DNA of 22,489 nt from a virus. A program made the position numbers and the translations under genes. This document shows positions 1 through 5,945 of the stretch, one piece after another (the first letter of the stretch is position 1; each line of letters opens with the position of its first letter). The notes below the pieces were generated by a model that was not told the DNA's origin, searched no databases, and worked only from the letters and a program-made list of their open reading frames with translations. The DNA lies in IMG/VR virus record IMGVR_UViG_3300045977_000602, positions 1 through 22,489 of that record. One strand, given 5' to 3'.

Positions 1-15
1 CTACGGGAGAAAAAA

Positions 16-450
16 ATGAACGAACTCAACGCACTCATGCGACAGATGGAACGCATCGCCCGACCGATATTCGAGCAAGCCGAGCGGCACGGCGAAATGA
101 TCCGGCAAGCTGAACGCATCGCCCGACCAATACTTGAGCAAGCCGAGCGGCACGGCGAAATGATCCGGCAAGCCGAACGCATCATCCGACCGATTATCGA
201 AGCCCATGAACGAATTCGCCCACTTCTTGAGGCACATAACAGAATGATGGAGATATGCCTTCCTCACACCGTTGAACCACCAAAATACGTCGTGGTCCAA
301 TCCGTCGAATATCCCGATAGTCGATTACAGCACGAAAAACAAGATGGACGCAAACAGAGGCGAATCGGATTTCGGTTGCCAGATGAACCAGAGCCAGACG
401 ACGACGAATTCCAAGAACATCCACCAGAGCGACGAAGAATTGGATTCTAA
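16..450 (+). CDS. Repeat-containing helical protein, function unknown
   Basis: A 144-residue protein that I do not recognise. The N-terminal half is built from a 21-residue unit (core QAERHGEMIRQAERIARPI) present in two near-identical copies plus a diverged third, predicted to be long amphipathic helix or coiled coil. The C-terminal 40 residues are charged and carry RRIGF twice, once ending the protein; the acidic stretch between them (PEPDDDE) suggests disorder. The ATG has GGGAG a few bases upstream. It is followed by a lipoprotein gene on the same strand and may share its transcript. No catalytic motif, signal peptide or membrane segment is visible. Helical-repeat proteins of this type can be assembly or scaffolding factors, but nothing here shows that. 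The upstream promoter, if any, lies outside the window. Confidence 0.6.
   Translation: MNELNALMRQMERIARPIFEQAERHGEMIRQAERIARPILEQAERHGEMIRQAERIIRPIIEAHERIRPLLEAHNRMMEICLPHTVEPPKYVVVQSVEYPDSRLQHEKQDGRKQRRIGFRLPDEPEPDDDEFQEHPPERRRIGF
49..201 (+). repeat. 63-bp in-frame tandem repeat (2 full, 1 partial)
   Basis: Two nearly identical 63-bp units lie at 49-111 and 112-174, and a diverged partial third copy begins at 175. The period is a multiple of three, so each unit adds 21 residues to the encoded helix. The first two copies differ at only a few bases, which suggests recent duplication. Confidence 0.85.
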
Positions 451-486
451 CTACATAGCCAGAAGTGCCTATTTGGAGTGCTTGTC

Positions 487-909
487 ATGATTCGTCCAAT
501 CGGTTTTTGGTTTCTTTGCCTATCCATTTTGGTCAGCATTCCCGCTTGCACACCGCTTACGCCAGAAGAGAAAGCTGAAAGAGAAAAGCGAAGAGAGGCG
601 GAACAAAAGCAACGAGAAGAAAGAGAGGCAAAGGAAGGAAGTACACATAGGAAAGCAGAGATTTGGGTTCTGGCCCAAGAAATTGTAACGAATAACTGCA
701 AATCTCCTAGCACAGCAAGTTTTGGCGGCTTTGGAGAACAAACCTACATGAGTAATGTTCAGTTTCTAGGCGATGGCGTCTACAAAGCCTACGGATTTGT
801 GGATGCTCAAAACGCATTCGGAGCGGTACGCCGAGCGAATTGGAGTGTAGAAATGAAGTACGAAAACGGCGATTGGAAACTGCTAAAGCAATCAATTACA
901 GAGCGTTAG
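487..909 (+). CDS. Putative phage-encoded lipoprotein
   Basis: A protein of about 140 residues with a classical lipoprotein leader: an Arg near the N terminus, a hydrophobic stretch (FWFLCLSILVS) and a lipobox-like IPAC with Cys at residue 21. A highly charged Glu/Lys/Arg segment of about 35 residues follows (predicted helix), then a small globular domain containing KAYGFVDAQNAFGAVRR and WSVEMKYENGDWKLL, which resembles small beta-rich lipoprotein domains. The ATG at 487 is preferred because TTGGAG lies about 9 bases upstream; a GTG three codons earlier is also in frame but sits directly against that site. It probably acts at the cell envelope after lipidation. In prophages such genes are often lysogenic-conversion or superinfection-exclusion factors, but that role is only inferred. 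A strong terminator follows. Confidence 0.7.
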   Translation: MIRPIGFWFLCLSILVSIPACTPLTPEEKAEREKRREAEQKQREEREAKEGSTHRKAEIWVLAQEIVTNNCKSPSTASFGGFGEQTYMSNVQFLGDGVYKAYGFVDAQNAFGAVRRANWSVEMKYENGDWKLLKQSITER

Positions 910-929
910 GGCGGCTAGGACTCGAAACG

Positions 930-954
930 GGAACGTCTACGACGTTCCTTTTTT
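930..954 (+). terminator. Rho-independent terminator
   Basis: GGAACGTC (930-937), a 3-base loop, then GACGTTCC (941-948) form a perfect 8-bp stem followed by six T. It ends the lipoprotein transcript. The minus-strand gene that stops at 988 converges on it, and the less T-rich other side could terminate that gene weakly. Confidence 0.9.
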
Positions 955-987
955 GTTTCCAGATTTTTCATCGAAGCCAGAGGAAGC

Positions 988-1797
988 CTACTTTTTTGGC
1001 CGTTCAAGGCAGCTTTCGAGAGAAACGGTCTCGATTGATCCAGACGGAATAAGGTGCTTGAGAACGCTGCCGGTTTTCAACGGCGGAATCCATGCAGAAG
1101 TATTGGCGTACACACTGTATGGGCAGTAATGAGAGATTAGATTGCTGAGAAGCATCGCTGCGGCCATGCCCTCGGTGCGACGGGCGACAAAGCCGGGAAA
1201 CTCTTTGTATGCAATCTGGTGTGGGGCGTCTACAAACAAGTCATCTCCATAGGCGACACAATCCACGGCGACCTTGTGTTTTTCACTTGCTCTCGCAACT
1301 GTCTTGAGAATCACATCTTCATGGTTGCTTCTTTCTTCGTATACAAACAGCCCCAACACGCTCAATTCCGGCTTCACAAGAAATGCGGATTGCCACATTG
1401 CTTTGTTCTTTGCCAATTTCAGAATTGCTTTTGCAACATCGTTGCGGCTGTTGAATCCCGTTTTCACTTCGATTGCCCCACGAACGGCGTCGGGTGTTAC
1501 AATCACAAGGTCATCTTCCCAAAAAAGACGTGGGGCCGTTTTCTCCAAGATCAGAATGTCTATCTGTGATGAACACTCTTTAGGCGTGACGACAAACCCA
1601 GTCCCTATGAATAAGGATTCTGGTAGATGCCTCTTTAGTACGTTGCGAAGTAGGATTTCCTTGTGTGAGCCGTCCGTGGGCCAGTGTTTCGAGCCAATTA
1701 GATTTCGCACTCGATTCTTGGCGGCATTCAATTCGTCTCTCAGCGATTGATGATGTGCAACCATCATCTCCCACATTTCATCCTGACTTCGTGCCAT
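988..1797 (-). CDS. DUF6602-type nuclease-like protein
   Basis: A 269-residue protein. A helical N terminus (about 1-35) is followed by a segment matching my memory of DUF6602: GTGFV (65-69), QID at 78-80 and AIEVKT around 109-113. The D80 ... E110-x-K112 arrangement is the PD-(D/E)XK nuclease signature, so a DNA- or RNA-cleaving role is plausible but unproven. The C-terminal half includes YANTSAWIPP and has no recognised motif. The ATG has GTGAGGA upstream at suitable spacing. It lies 10 bp after the stop of the small DNA-binding-like gene 1808-2098 and is almost certainly co-transcribed with it from the promoter near 2151. On the minus strand among plus-strand phage genes, it looks like cargo: a defence or exclusion gene, or the toxin-like half of a pair. 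Sure that it is a real gene; moderately sure of the family. Confidence 0.65.
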   Translation of the reverse strand: MARSQDEMWEMMVAHHQSLRDELNAAKNRVRNLIGSKHWPTDGSHKEILLRNVLKRHLPESLFIGTGFVVTPKECSSQIDILILEKTAPRLFWEDDLVIVTPDAVRGAIEVKTGFNSRNDVAKAILKLAKNKAMWQSAFLVKPELSVLGLFVYEERSNHEDVILKTVARASEKHKVAVDCVAYGDDLFVDAPHQIAYKEFPGFVARRTEGMAAAMLLSNLISHYCPYSVYANTSAWIPPLKTGSVLKHLIPSGSIETVSLESCLERPKK

Positions 1798-1807
1798 TGG
1801 TTAATCC

Positions 1808-2098
1808 TCACTTCAACGCTTTCGCCACTTCGATTAGAGCATCCATTCCGCCTACCCGATCTGCCACGGCCCGCACTTCCTTTAGTGCGTCCAGAGGCAC
1901 CGTAGCAACGTCGGCTTTCTTCCCTTTCCGTTTTCCACTCCCGCCGCTCACCTTGTTTTTGATTGCATAGAACAAACCCGCCGTGATTTCGTGGCCTTTC
2001 GATTTCATCGCTTCCACGGCTTCGTTGGCAGTGATTTTCGAGTTTTTCTCGATAAGCTCTCGCACAAGCTGGCTTTTGTTTACCTTGTCTTTGGCCAC
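1808..2098 (-). CDS. Small HTH-like DNA-binding protein
   Basis: A 96-residue, lysine-rich protein. The first 50 residues (start MAKDKVNKSQLVRELIEKN, then ITANEAVEAMKSKG and TAGLFYAIKNK) read as three helices with a helix-turn-helix or winged-helix character, of a type I recall as common in planctomycete genomes. A basic linker (GGSGKRKGKK) joins it to a C-terminal helical segment (LDALKEVRAVADRVGGMDAL) that may dimerise. The start is GTG, chosen because AGAGGGG sits 6 bases upstream; no ATG fits. It is the first gene of a two-gene unit with the DUF6602-type gene. The promoter and an 8-bp inverted repeat directly upstream suggest autoregulation. A transcriptional regulator or an antitoxin-like partner are both compatible. 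Confidence 0.65.
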   Translation of the reverse strand: MAKDKVNKSQLVRELIEKNSKITANEAVEAMKSKGHEITAGLFYAIKNKVSGGSGKRKGKKADVATVPLDALKEVRAVADRVGGMDALIEVAKALK

Positions 2099-2106
2099 GT
2101 TACACC

Positions 2107-2144
2107 CCTCTGGCTAGTGGTGAGTGAGATATAGACGCCAGAGG
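2107..2144 (-). promoter_or_regulatory. Inverted repeat at the HTH gene leader (operator or SD-hiding hairpin)
   Basis: CCTCTGGC (2107-2114) and GCCAGAGG (2137-2144) are perfect inverted copies separated by 22 bp. One arm lies at the expected transcription start and the other overlaps the AGAGGGG ribosome binding site of the gene starting at 2098. It could be an operator for autorepression, or an RNA hairpin that sequesters the ribosome binding site. Confidence 0.45.
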
Positions 2145-2145
2145 C

Positions 2146-2173
2146 ACTATACAGCTAGTGGATACGCTGGCAA
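2146..2173 (-). promoter_or_regulatory. Sigma70-like promoter for the HTH-DUF6602 unit
   Basis: Read on the minus strand: -35 TTGCCA (2173-2168), a 16-bp spacer, -10 TATAGT (2151-2146). Each box matches 5 of 6 consensus bases. It lies at the 3' end of the unrecognised gene 2147-2695 and about 48 bp before the GTG at 2098. Confidence 0.6.
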
Positions 2174-2695
2174 GGATAGCCGCTCATTTATCTCGTCAAG
2201 CGGCACTAGATGGATACCACTGCCTCTTGAGCGGGCCGACAACACCACGCAATCTTTGCTCTTTTCGGCCTTTCTCTCACTCCATACGAAATCGGAAAAA
2301 CTGCCAGCGTGCCGTATAGCGAGCGGCACTCCCTTGAAATGCAAATCTTCTCCGTGGTAAACATCCCGGTGGTAATTCTTGGTGGTGGTGCCGAAATAAG
2401 AAAGGTAAAGTGCAACGTGGATTTCTCGAATCAAGCCAGCGTGAGCTTGATATACCCACGGCCTAGCACTCTCGCCAAGATCGGCTACCACGTCATCCAC
2501 GGACGGCACCACGCCAGAGGCAAAAACACGTTGCCATAACAGAGGCATCAAGAGCGGCCCTTTGAAATACCCTCTTGCTCTGGCAAACAATGCTCCGTTG
2601 TAGTGCCAGTTTCGAGCGTGTTCTAGGAATGATTTCTTGAGACTATCGGGCCGGTGTACGATTATGTCTTGATCTTGTGTAGTTTCTACTCCCAT
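2147..2695 (-). CDS. Unrecognised protein
   Basis: Not recognised. From the ATG at 2695 the product has 182 residues. The frame stays open upstream to a TTG at 2782, which would overlap the divergent gene at 2749; no convincing ribosome binding site marks any start, so the N terminus is uncertain. Visible features: a mixed helical first half (KKSFLEHARNWHYNGALFARA), a His/Tyr-rich stretch (YLSYFGTTTKNYHRDVYHGE), then DLHFKGVPLAIRHAG, which has the beta-strand D ... x-I-R layout sometimes seen in PD-(D/E)XK folds, and a final VVLSARSRGSGIHLVPLDEI. No signal peptide or membrane segment. It is the most upstream of three minus-strand genes and may belong to the same cargo block. A nuclease-like assignment would be speculation. 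Confidence 0.5.
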   Translation of the reverse strand: MGVETTQDQDIIVHRPDSLKKSFLEHARNWHYNGALFARARGYFKGPLLMPLLWQRVFASGVVPSVDDVVADLGESARPWVYQAHAGLIREIHVALYLSYFGTTTKNYHRDVYHGEDLHFKGVPLAIRHAGSFSDFVWSERKAEKSKDCVVLSARSRGSGIHLVPLDEINERLSLPAYPLAV

Positions 2696-2717
2696 AACCG
2701 TATCTAGCCGAGACGCA

Positions 2718-2723
2718 TATAAT
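2718..2723 (+). promoter_or_regulatory. Possible -10 box for the gene at 2749
   Basis: A perfect TATAAT lies 25 bases before the ATG at 2749, with AGAGGAG between them. No good -35 hexamer sits 16-18 bp upstream, so the promoter would be weak or activator-dependent. Confidence 0.35.
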
Positions 2724-2748
2724 TCGTCGGCAGAGGAGTAGATACAGT

Positions 2749-2964
2749 ATGGGACAATCACACAAGAATTTCTGGTTGACAAAAGGTGAGCTTGACGAGC
2801 GATACCGTGAGAAGCTGGCAGACGGTTTGGCCAAAGAGATTGTACAGCGTCATCGTGAGCTAATTATTGAGGCAGTCAAGAAAGAGCTAGAGTTTATCAC
2901 GCTCTTGGATTTTCTCGACAAAGATAACGAGAAAAAAGCGAGTGAGGATACTACCATAGAGTGA
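2749..2964 (+). CDS. Small hypothetical protein
   Basis: A 71-residue protein, highly charged and predicted almost wholly helical (DERYREKLADGLAKEIVQRH, then ELIIEAVKKELEFITLLDFL). No recognised domain. The ATG has AGAGGAG about 10 bases upstream and a TATAAT further up, and the gene is followed by hairpins including a true terminator, so it seems to be its own short transcription unit. It is divergent from the unrecognised gene at 2147-2695. It could be a small regulator or antitoxin-like helical protein; no evidence favours either. Confidence 0.55.
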   Translation: MGQSHKNFWLTKGELDERYREKLADGLAKEIVQRHRELIIEAVKKELEFITLLDFLDKDNEKKASEDTTIE

Positions 2965-2985
2965 GCTTTTAACTCCCTTAAAGGC

Positions 2986-3010
2986 CGAGAGCGTGCGTTA
3001 CTCGCTCTCG
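2986..3010. other. Hairpin without T-tract
   Basis: CGAGAGCG (2986-2993) and CGCTCTCG (3003-3010) form a perfect 8-bp stem with a 9-base loop. No T run follows. It lies between the small gene and the terminator at 3027 and may protect the 3' end or bind a protein. Confidence 0.6.
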
Positions 3011-3026
3011 ATTCTCCTAAGAAACG

Positions 3027-3051
3027 GCCCGCTCGCAAGAGCGGGCTTTTT
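3027..3051 (+). terminator. Rho-independent terminator
   Basis: GCCCGCTC (3027-3034), a GCAA tetraloop, then GAGCGGGC (3039-3046) form a perfect 8-bp stem followed by TTTTT. It ends the transcript of the small gene 2749-2964 and separates it from the packaging genes. Confidence 0.9.
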
Positions 3052-3063
3052 CGTTTCACACCC

Positions 3064-3081
3064 GTATCTCAACGGAGATAC
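3064..3081. other. Short hairpin at the head of the repeat array
   Basis: GTATCTC (3064-3070), AACG, then GAGATAC (3075-3081) form a perfect 7-bp stem. Its 3' arm runs into the first copy of the 14-bp repeat. Confidence 0.5.
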
Positions 3082-3199
3082 GAGGACTAGATACGAGGAC
3101 TGAAATACGAGGACTGAAATACGAGGACTGAAATACGAGGACTGAAATACGAGGACTGAAATACGAGGACTGAAATACGAGGACTGAAATACGAGGACT
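3078..3199 (+). repeat. Nine-copy tandem array of a 14-bp GAGGA unit
   Basis: The core ATACGAGGACT occurs nine times, starting at 3078, 3091, 3105, 3119, 3133, 3147, 3161, 3175 and 3189. From the second copy onward the period is exactly 14 bp (unit GAAATACGAGGACT) and the last seven units are identical. Each copy holds GAGGA, the same ribosome-binding-site type used elsewhere on this phage (for example before 11283). The last GAGGA is about 13 bases before the ATG at 3211. The array fills most of the leader of the packaging operon. It could be an iteron-type protein-binding array (replication, packaging or regulation) or a ribosome-loading leader. Confidence 0.95.
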
Positions 3200-3210
3200 G
3201 AACATACTGT

Positions 3211-3510
3211 ATGATGCGATCATTGAAACCTTGTCCGGTGTGTGGTAAAGCCGTCCGTGGTGAGTGCTGCCGAGTACAAACGAGACAATCAAGCCGAGAG
3301 CGTGGTTATGATGCCCGATGGGATAAGCTCTCACGGATGTACAAACACGCTCACCCTATTTGCGAGCGATGCAATAAACACGCTGCCGAAATAGTCCACC
3401 ACAAGATACCAATAGAGACAGACCCTACACTACGGCTTGTGTGGAGCAACCTTGAAAGCCAGTGCCGAGTATGTCATAGCCAAACCCACAAGGAACTAGA
3501 TGCAACTTGA
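3211..3510 (+). CDS. HNH endonuclease (packaging-associated)
   Basis: A 99-residue protein typical of the small HNH nucleases found next to terminase genes in HK97-like phages, where they cooperate with the terminase in DNA maturation. Zinc ligands: C8/C11 at the N terminus, then C51/C54 (ICERC) and C85/C88 (CRVCH). The HNH core is VHHKIP (H63, H64), N80 in WSNLESQC, and H93 in SQTH. The family-typical RGYDARWDKLSRMYK stretch precedes it. A second ATG directly follows the first. It is the first gene after the 14-bp array and overlaps the following methyltransferase start by 11 bp. Probably acts on phage DNA during packaging; the zinc and HNH residues all look intact. Confidence 0.85.
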   Translation: MMRSLKPCPVCGKAVRGECCRVQTRQSSRERGYDARWDKLSRMYKHAHPICERCNKHAAEIVHHKIPIETDPTLRLVWSNLESQCRVCHSQTHKELDAT

Positions 3511-4009
3511 TTTCCAGCTATTCGACCGGGCTACATCGTTCCGGCTATTCCTAGAGGCACTACCAGATAACCCACTCATTCTTGAAATCGGGTGCGTCCG
3601 TGGTGTGAATGATCTAGGTGCGGGCATGTCTACGTTGATCTTTGGCGAGTGGTGCCGAGAGCGGGCCGGGCGGCTAACCAGTGTGGATATAGACAAGGGT
3701 AACTGCGATTTCGCCAAGATCATCACCACTGGTTTGCCAGTGGATGTAGTCAATGCCCACTCCCACGAATATCTAGCCAGCTATCACGGCCCGCACTTCC
3801 ACGGCGTTTACCTTGACGGGATGGACACAGACATAGCGGGATGTGCCGAGAGTGCGTTGATAGAGGCACGTCTTGCATCGAGCCTAACCGGGTTGATCTT
3901 GATTGATGACGTTGCCGACAAAGGCAAGCTGGCGGTGCCGTGGCTACAAGCCCACGGCTACACCACGATGCACGCTGGCTACCAAGCGTTGATGCGAAGA
4001 AACTTTTAA
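3500..4009 (+). CDS. Class I SAM-dependent methyltransferase
   Basis: A 169-residue Rossmann-fold methyltransferase. Motif I is LILEIGCVRG (26-35) with GAGMST following; an acidic pair in SVDIDKGN (D63, D65) would bind the SAM ribose. YLDGMD (104-109) and ILIDDVADKGK (133-143) resemble the metal-binding DxD/DD of O-methyltransferases of the Methyltransf_24/CmcI-like type rather than DNA methyltransferases, because no NPPY or DPPY motif is present. The substrate is unknown: sugar, small molecule or protein are possible. It overlaps the HNH gene by 11 bp, so translation is probably coupled. A second methyltransferase domain of similar style is fused to a glycosyltransferase at 17338-18801, and the two might act on the same glycan. 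Confidence 0.7.
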   Translation: MQLDFQLFDRATSFRLFLEALPDNPLILEIGCVRGVNDLGAGMSTLIFGEWCRERAGRLTSVDIDKGNCDFAKIITTGLPVDVVNAHSHEYLASYHGPHFHGVYLDGMDTDIAGCAESALIEARLASSLTGLILIDDVADKGKLAVPWLQAHGYTTMHAGYQALMRRNF

Positions 4010-4146
4010 CCTACAGCCGGTGAACCGTCCCGCAGCCGTGTAGATTTTTCGCACGTTTTTAATGTCCCGAAACTCTTTCCAGTTAGCCCGATGCCTCTAG
4101 CACGCTCTAGGATGCGTTTCTAGGCACGCTGGCACTACATAAGGAC

Positions 4147-4365
4147 ATGACACCTATTGAACTCAATCATATCAAGGCAGAGACATGGAAAGCGTTAAAG
4201 GACTACAGCATAGACAGTGCCGATAGTCGCAACGTAGCCCGATGGGAAAAGCTGGCCAAACTGTATGTCCAGCTTTGTAAACAACTTGTCAAGATGGAGA
4301 CAACAAAGAACACCAAACTAGATGCGTTCCTTACAAGACAAGTGGGTCAAAACCAAGAGCGATGA
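4147..4365 (+). CDS. Putative small terminase subunit
   Basis: A 72-residue helical, basic protein (TWKALKDYS, ARWEKLAKLYVQLCKQLVKM) directly upstream of TerL and overlapping its start by 44 bp. Position and composition fit a small terminase subunit, which recognises phage DNA and hands it to the large subunit. It is much shorter than usual TerS proteins (often 100-180 residues), and no helix-turn-helix is obvious, so the call rests mainly on context. The ATG has AAGGAC immediately upstream. The 137-bp gap before it holds no clear promoter or terminator. Confidence 0.45.
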   Translation: MTPIELNHIKAETWKALKDYSIDSADSRNVARWEKLAKLYVQLCKQLVKMETTKNTKLDAFLTRQVGQNQER

Positions 4366-5938
4366 AGCCGCACTAGATGCGGGGTGTTATTTTGACATAA
4401 CCCATGCCGAGCGTGTGCGGGAGTTCATCGGCACTTTCTGCAAGCTCTCCATTGACGAGTGGGCCGGTAAGCCGTTCCAATTCCTTCCGTTCCAATGGGA
4501 AGAAATCGTAGTCCCACTGTATGCGTGGCGTAGACCGGACGGCACCCGCCGTTTCACACAAGCCTCTATCTGGATGCCAAAATCTAATGGCAAGAGTTGT
4601 CTGTGTGCCGCTCTGTCTTTGTATGAGCTTATCGGCAGCCAAACCCCGTCCGCAAACATCGTAGTAGTTGCTACCACGATAAGCCAAGCCAAGATCATCT
4701 ACAAGTACACCACGGATATGGTAGCTCAAGACGAGTGCCTACAAGATGCTCTATGGTGTAGAGACAACATCAACACAATCGAGTATGACGCTACCCGCTC
4801 CACATACCGGGTAATGAGTGGTGAGAAGGGTGGAAAACACGGACACCCGATAAGCCTACTTCTTTTTGACGAGCTTGCCGAACAAGACAATAGACAGCTA
4901 TTTGAGGCACTACGTTACAACGTCAACAAACGTAGGAACTCACTTTGCATCAATATTTCCACGGCGGGATTTCGGCGTGAGAGCATCGGCTATGAAGAGT
5001 TCCAAAGAGCCGAGCGAATCTTGAGCAATGAGATAGTAGACACGTCTACGCTGCCCGTGGTGTATGCGGCCAAAGGTGATGACGATTGGAAATCCCTTGA
5101 TGTAGCCAAGCGAGTAAATCCAGCGTGGGGCATAACTGTCTTTCCAGACAAAGTACAAGAGGAATTGAATCAAGCTATCCACGAACCACGGAAGGAAGCG
5201 GCGTACCGTACTCTACGGCTTAACCAGTTTTGCGGCATAGCTACGGGGTGGATCAACTCGCAACTATGGAGCGAGTGCGGAGCGGCTTTCAATGAGGAAG
5301 ATTTGCACGGCCTAGATTCATGGGTAGGGTACGACATTGGATTCAAGGGAGATTTATCGGCCTACGTTGTCTGTGTTCCGAAAGATGACAAGGTATATTT
5401 GATACCACGTTTCTTTTGTCCAGAGCTAGGTGCCGAGCGAAAGGAACGTCAAGACAAAGTGCCTTACCAGCAATGGAGCAAGACACCGAAATATAATTTT
5501 ACTCTCACGCCGGGTGAAGTGATAGACCCGATTTTCGTCCGTGAGAAGATGCGTGAGGATAGCCGTCTGTTCAACTTCGTGGAAGTGGCCTATGACCCCA
5601 CAAGAGGATATGACGAGTTTCGCCAGATATGTGAACGTGAGTACGGATGGACAATGGTAGCGGTGCCACAAAGAGCGAAGTATCTAGGTGCGGCTTGTGC
5701 GTGGCTAGAGCGGGCCGTGTTGAGCAAGAGCCTACGGCACCCAAACAACCCGGCTCTCAACTGGAATCTTGAGAACGTGGCCATAAAGGAAACGGCAGAC
5801 GGGCCGTACCCCTACAAGGGAGCGGGTGAGACACAGAGGATTGACGGTGTGTTGGCGGCTCTGATGGGCATTAGTCGCTATTTGGTCAAGGATGTATTCA
5901 CGGCATCGGTGTATGAAAATGCTGGCGTCACCCTCTAA
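4322..5938 (+). CDS. terL: Terminase large subunit (TerL)
   Basis: The ATP-driven packaging motor and headful/cos nuclease. The 538 residues have the two-domain layout of HK97-like TerL. ATPase: Walker A MPKSNGKS (85-92), Walker B LLLFDE (179-184), coupling motif NISTAG (211-216). RNase H-like nuclease: acidic residues D338 and D344 in VGYDIGFKGD, D425 in AYDPTRG, and D508 in RIDGV. All key residues are present and the length is normal. The ATG at 4322 lies inside the preceding gene, which suggests translational coupling; no strong ribosome binding site is seen. The portal gene follows after 7 bp. Confidence 0.95.
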   Translation: MRSLQDKWVKTKSDEAALDAGCYFDITHAERVREFIGTFCKLSIDEWAGKPFQFLPFQWEEIVVPLYAWRRPDGTRRFTQASIWMPKSNGKSCLCAALSLYELIGSQTPSANIVVVATTISQAKIIYKYTTDMVAQDECLQDALWCRDNINTIEYDATRSTYRVMSGEKGGKHGHPISLLLFDELAEQDNRQLFEALRYNVNKRRNSLCINISTAGFRRESIGYEEFQRAERILSNEIVDTSTLPVVYAAKGDDDWKSLDVAKRVNPAWGITVFPDKVQEELNQAIHEPRKEAAYRTLRLNQFCGIATGWINSQLWSECGAAFNEEDLHGLDSWVGYDIGFKGDLSAYVVCVPKDDKVYLIPRFFCPELGAERKERQDKVPYQQWSKTPKYNFTLTPGEVIDPIFVREKMREDSRLFNFVEVAYDPTRGYDEFRQICEREYGWTMVAVPQRAKYLGAACAWLERAVLSKSLRHPNNPALNWNLENVAIKETADGPYPYKGAGETQRIDGVLAALMGISRYLVKDVFTASVYENAGVTL

Positions 5939-5945
5939 ATAGGAC

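Noticed and set aside
1219-1750. Plus-strand open frames across the DUF6602-type gene
   Set aside because: They are frame shadows without ribosome binding sites and lack any recognisable domain, while the minus-strand frame has both.
3078-3199. CRISPR array
   Set aside because: Units are contiguous 14-mers without spacers, far too short for CRISPR repeats.
3056-3334. Minus-strand open frame with a repeated YFSPRISVLVFQSS-like peptide
   Set aside because: It is only the reverse-strand reading of the 14-bp array and the HNH gene; no ribosome binding site, and the repeat explains the peptide.
4010-4146. Promoter, terminator or small RNA in the gap before the putative TerS
   Set aside because: Short CTAG-rich inverted pieces are present (CTCTAG, TTCTAGG), but stems are weak and no -35/-10 pair stands out.
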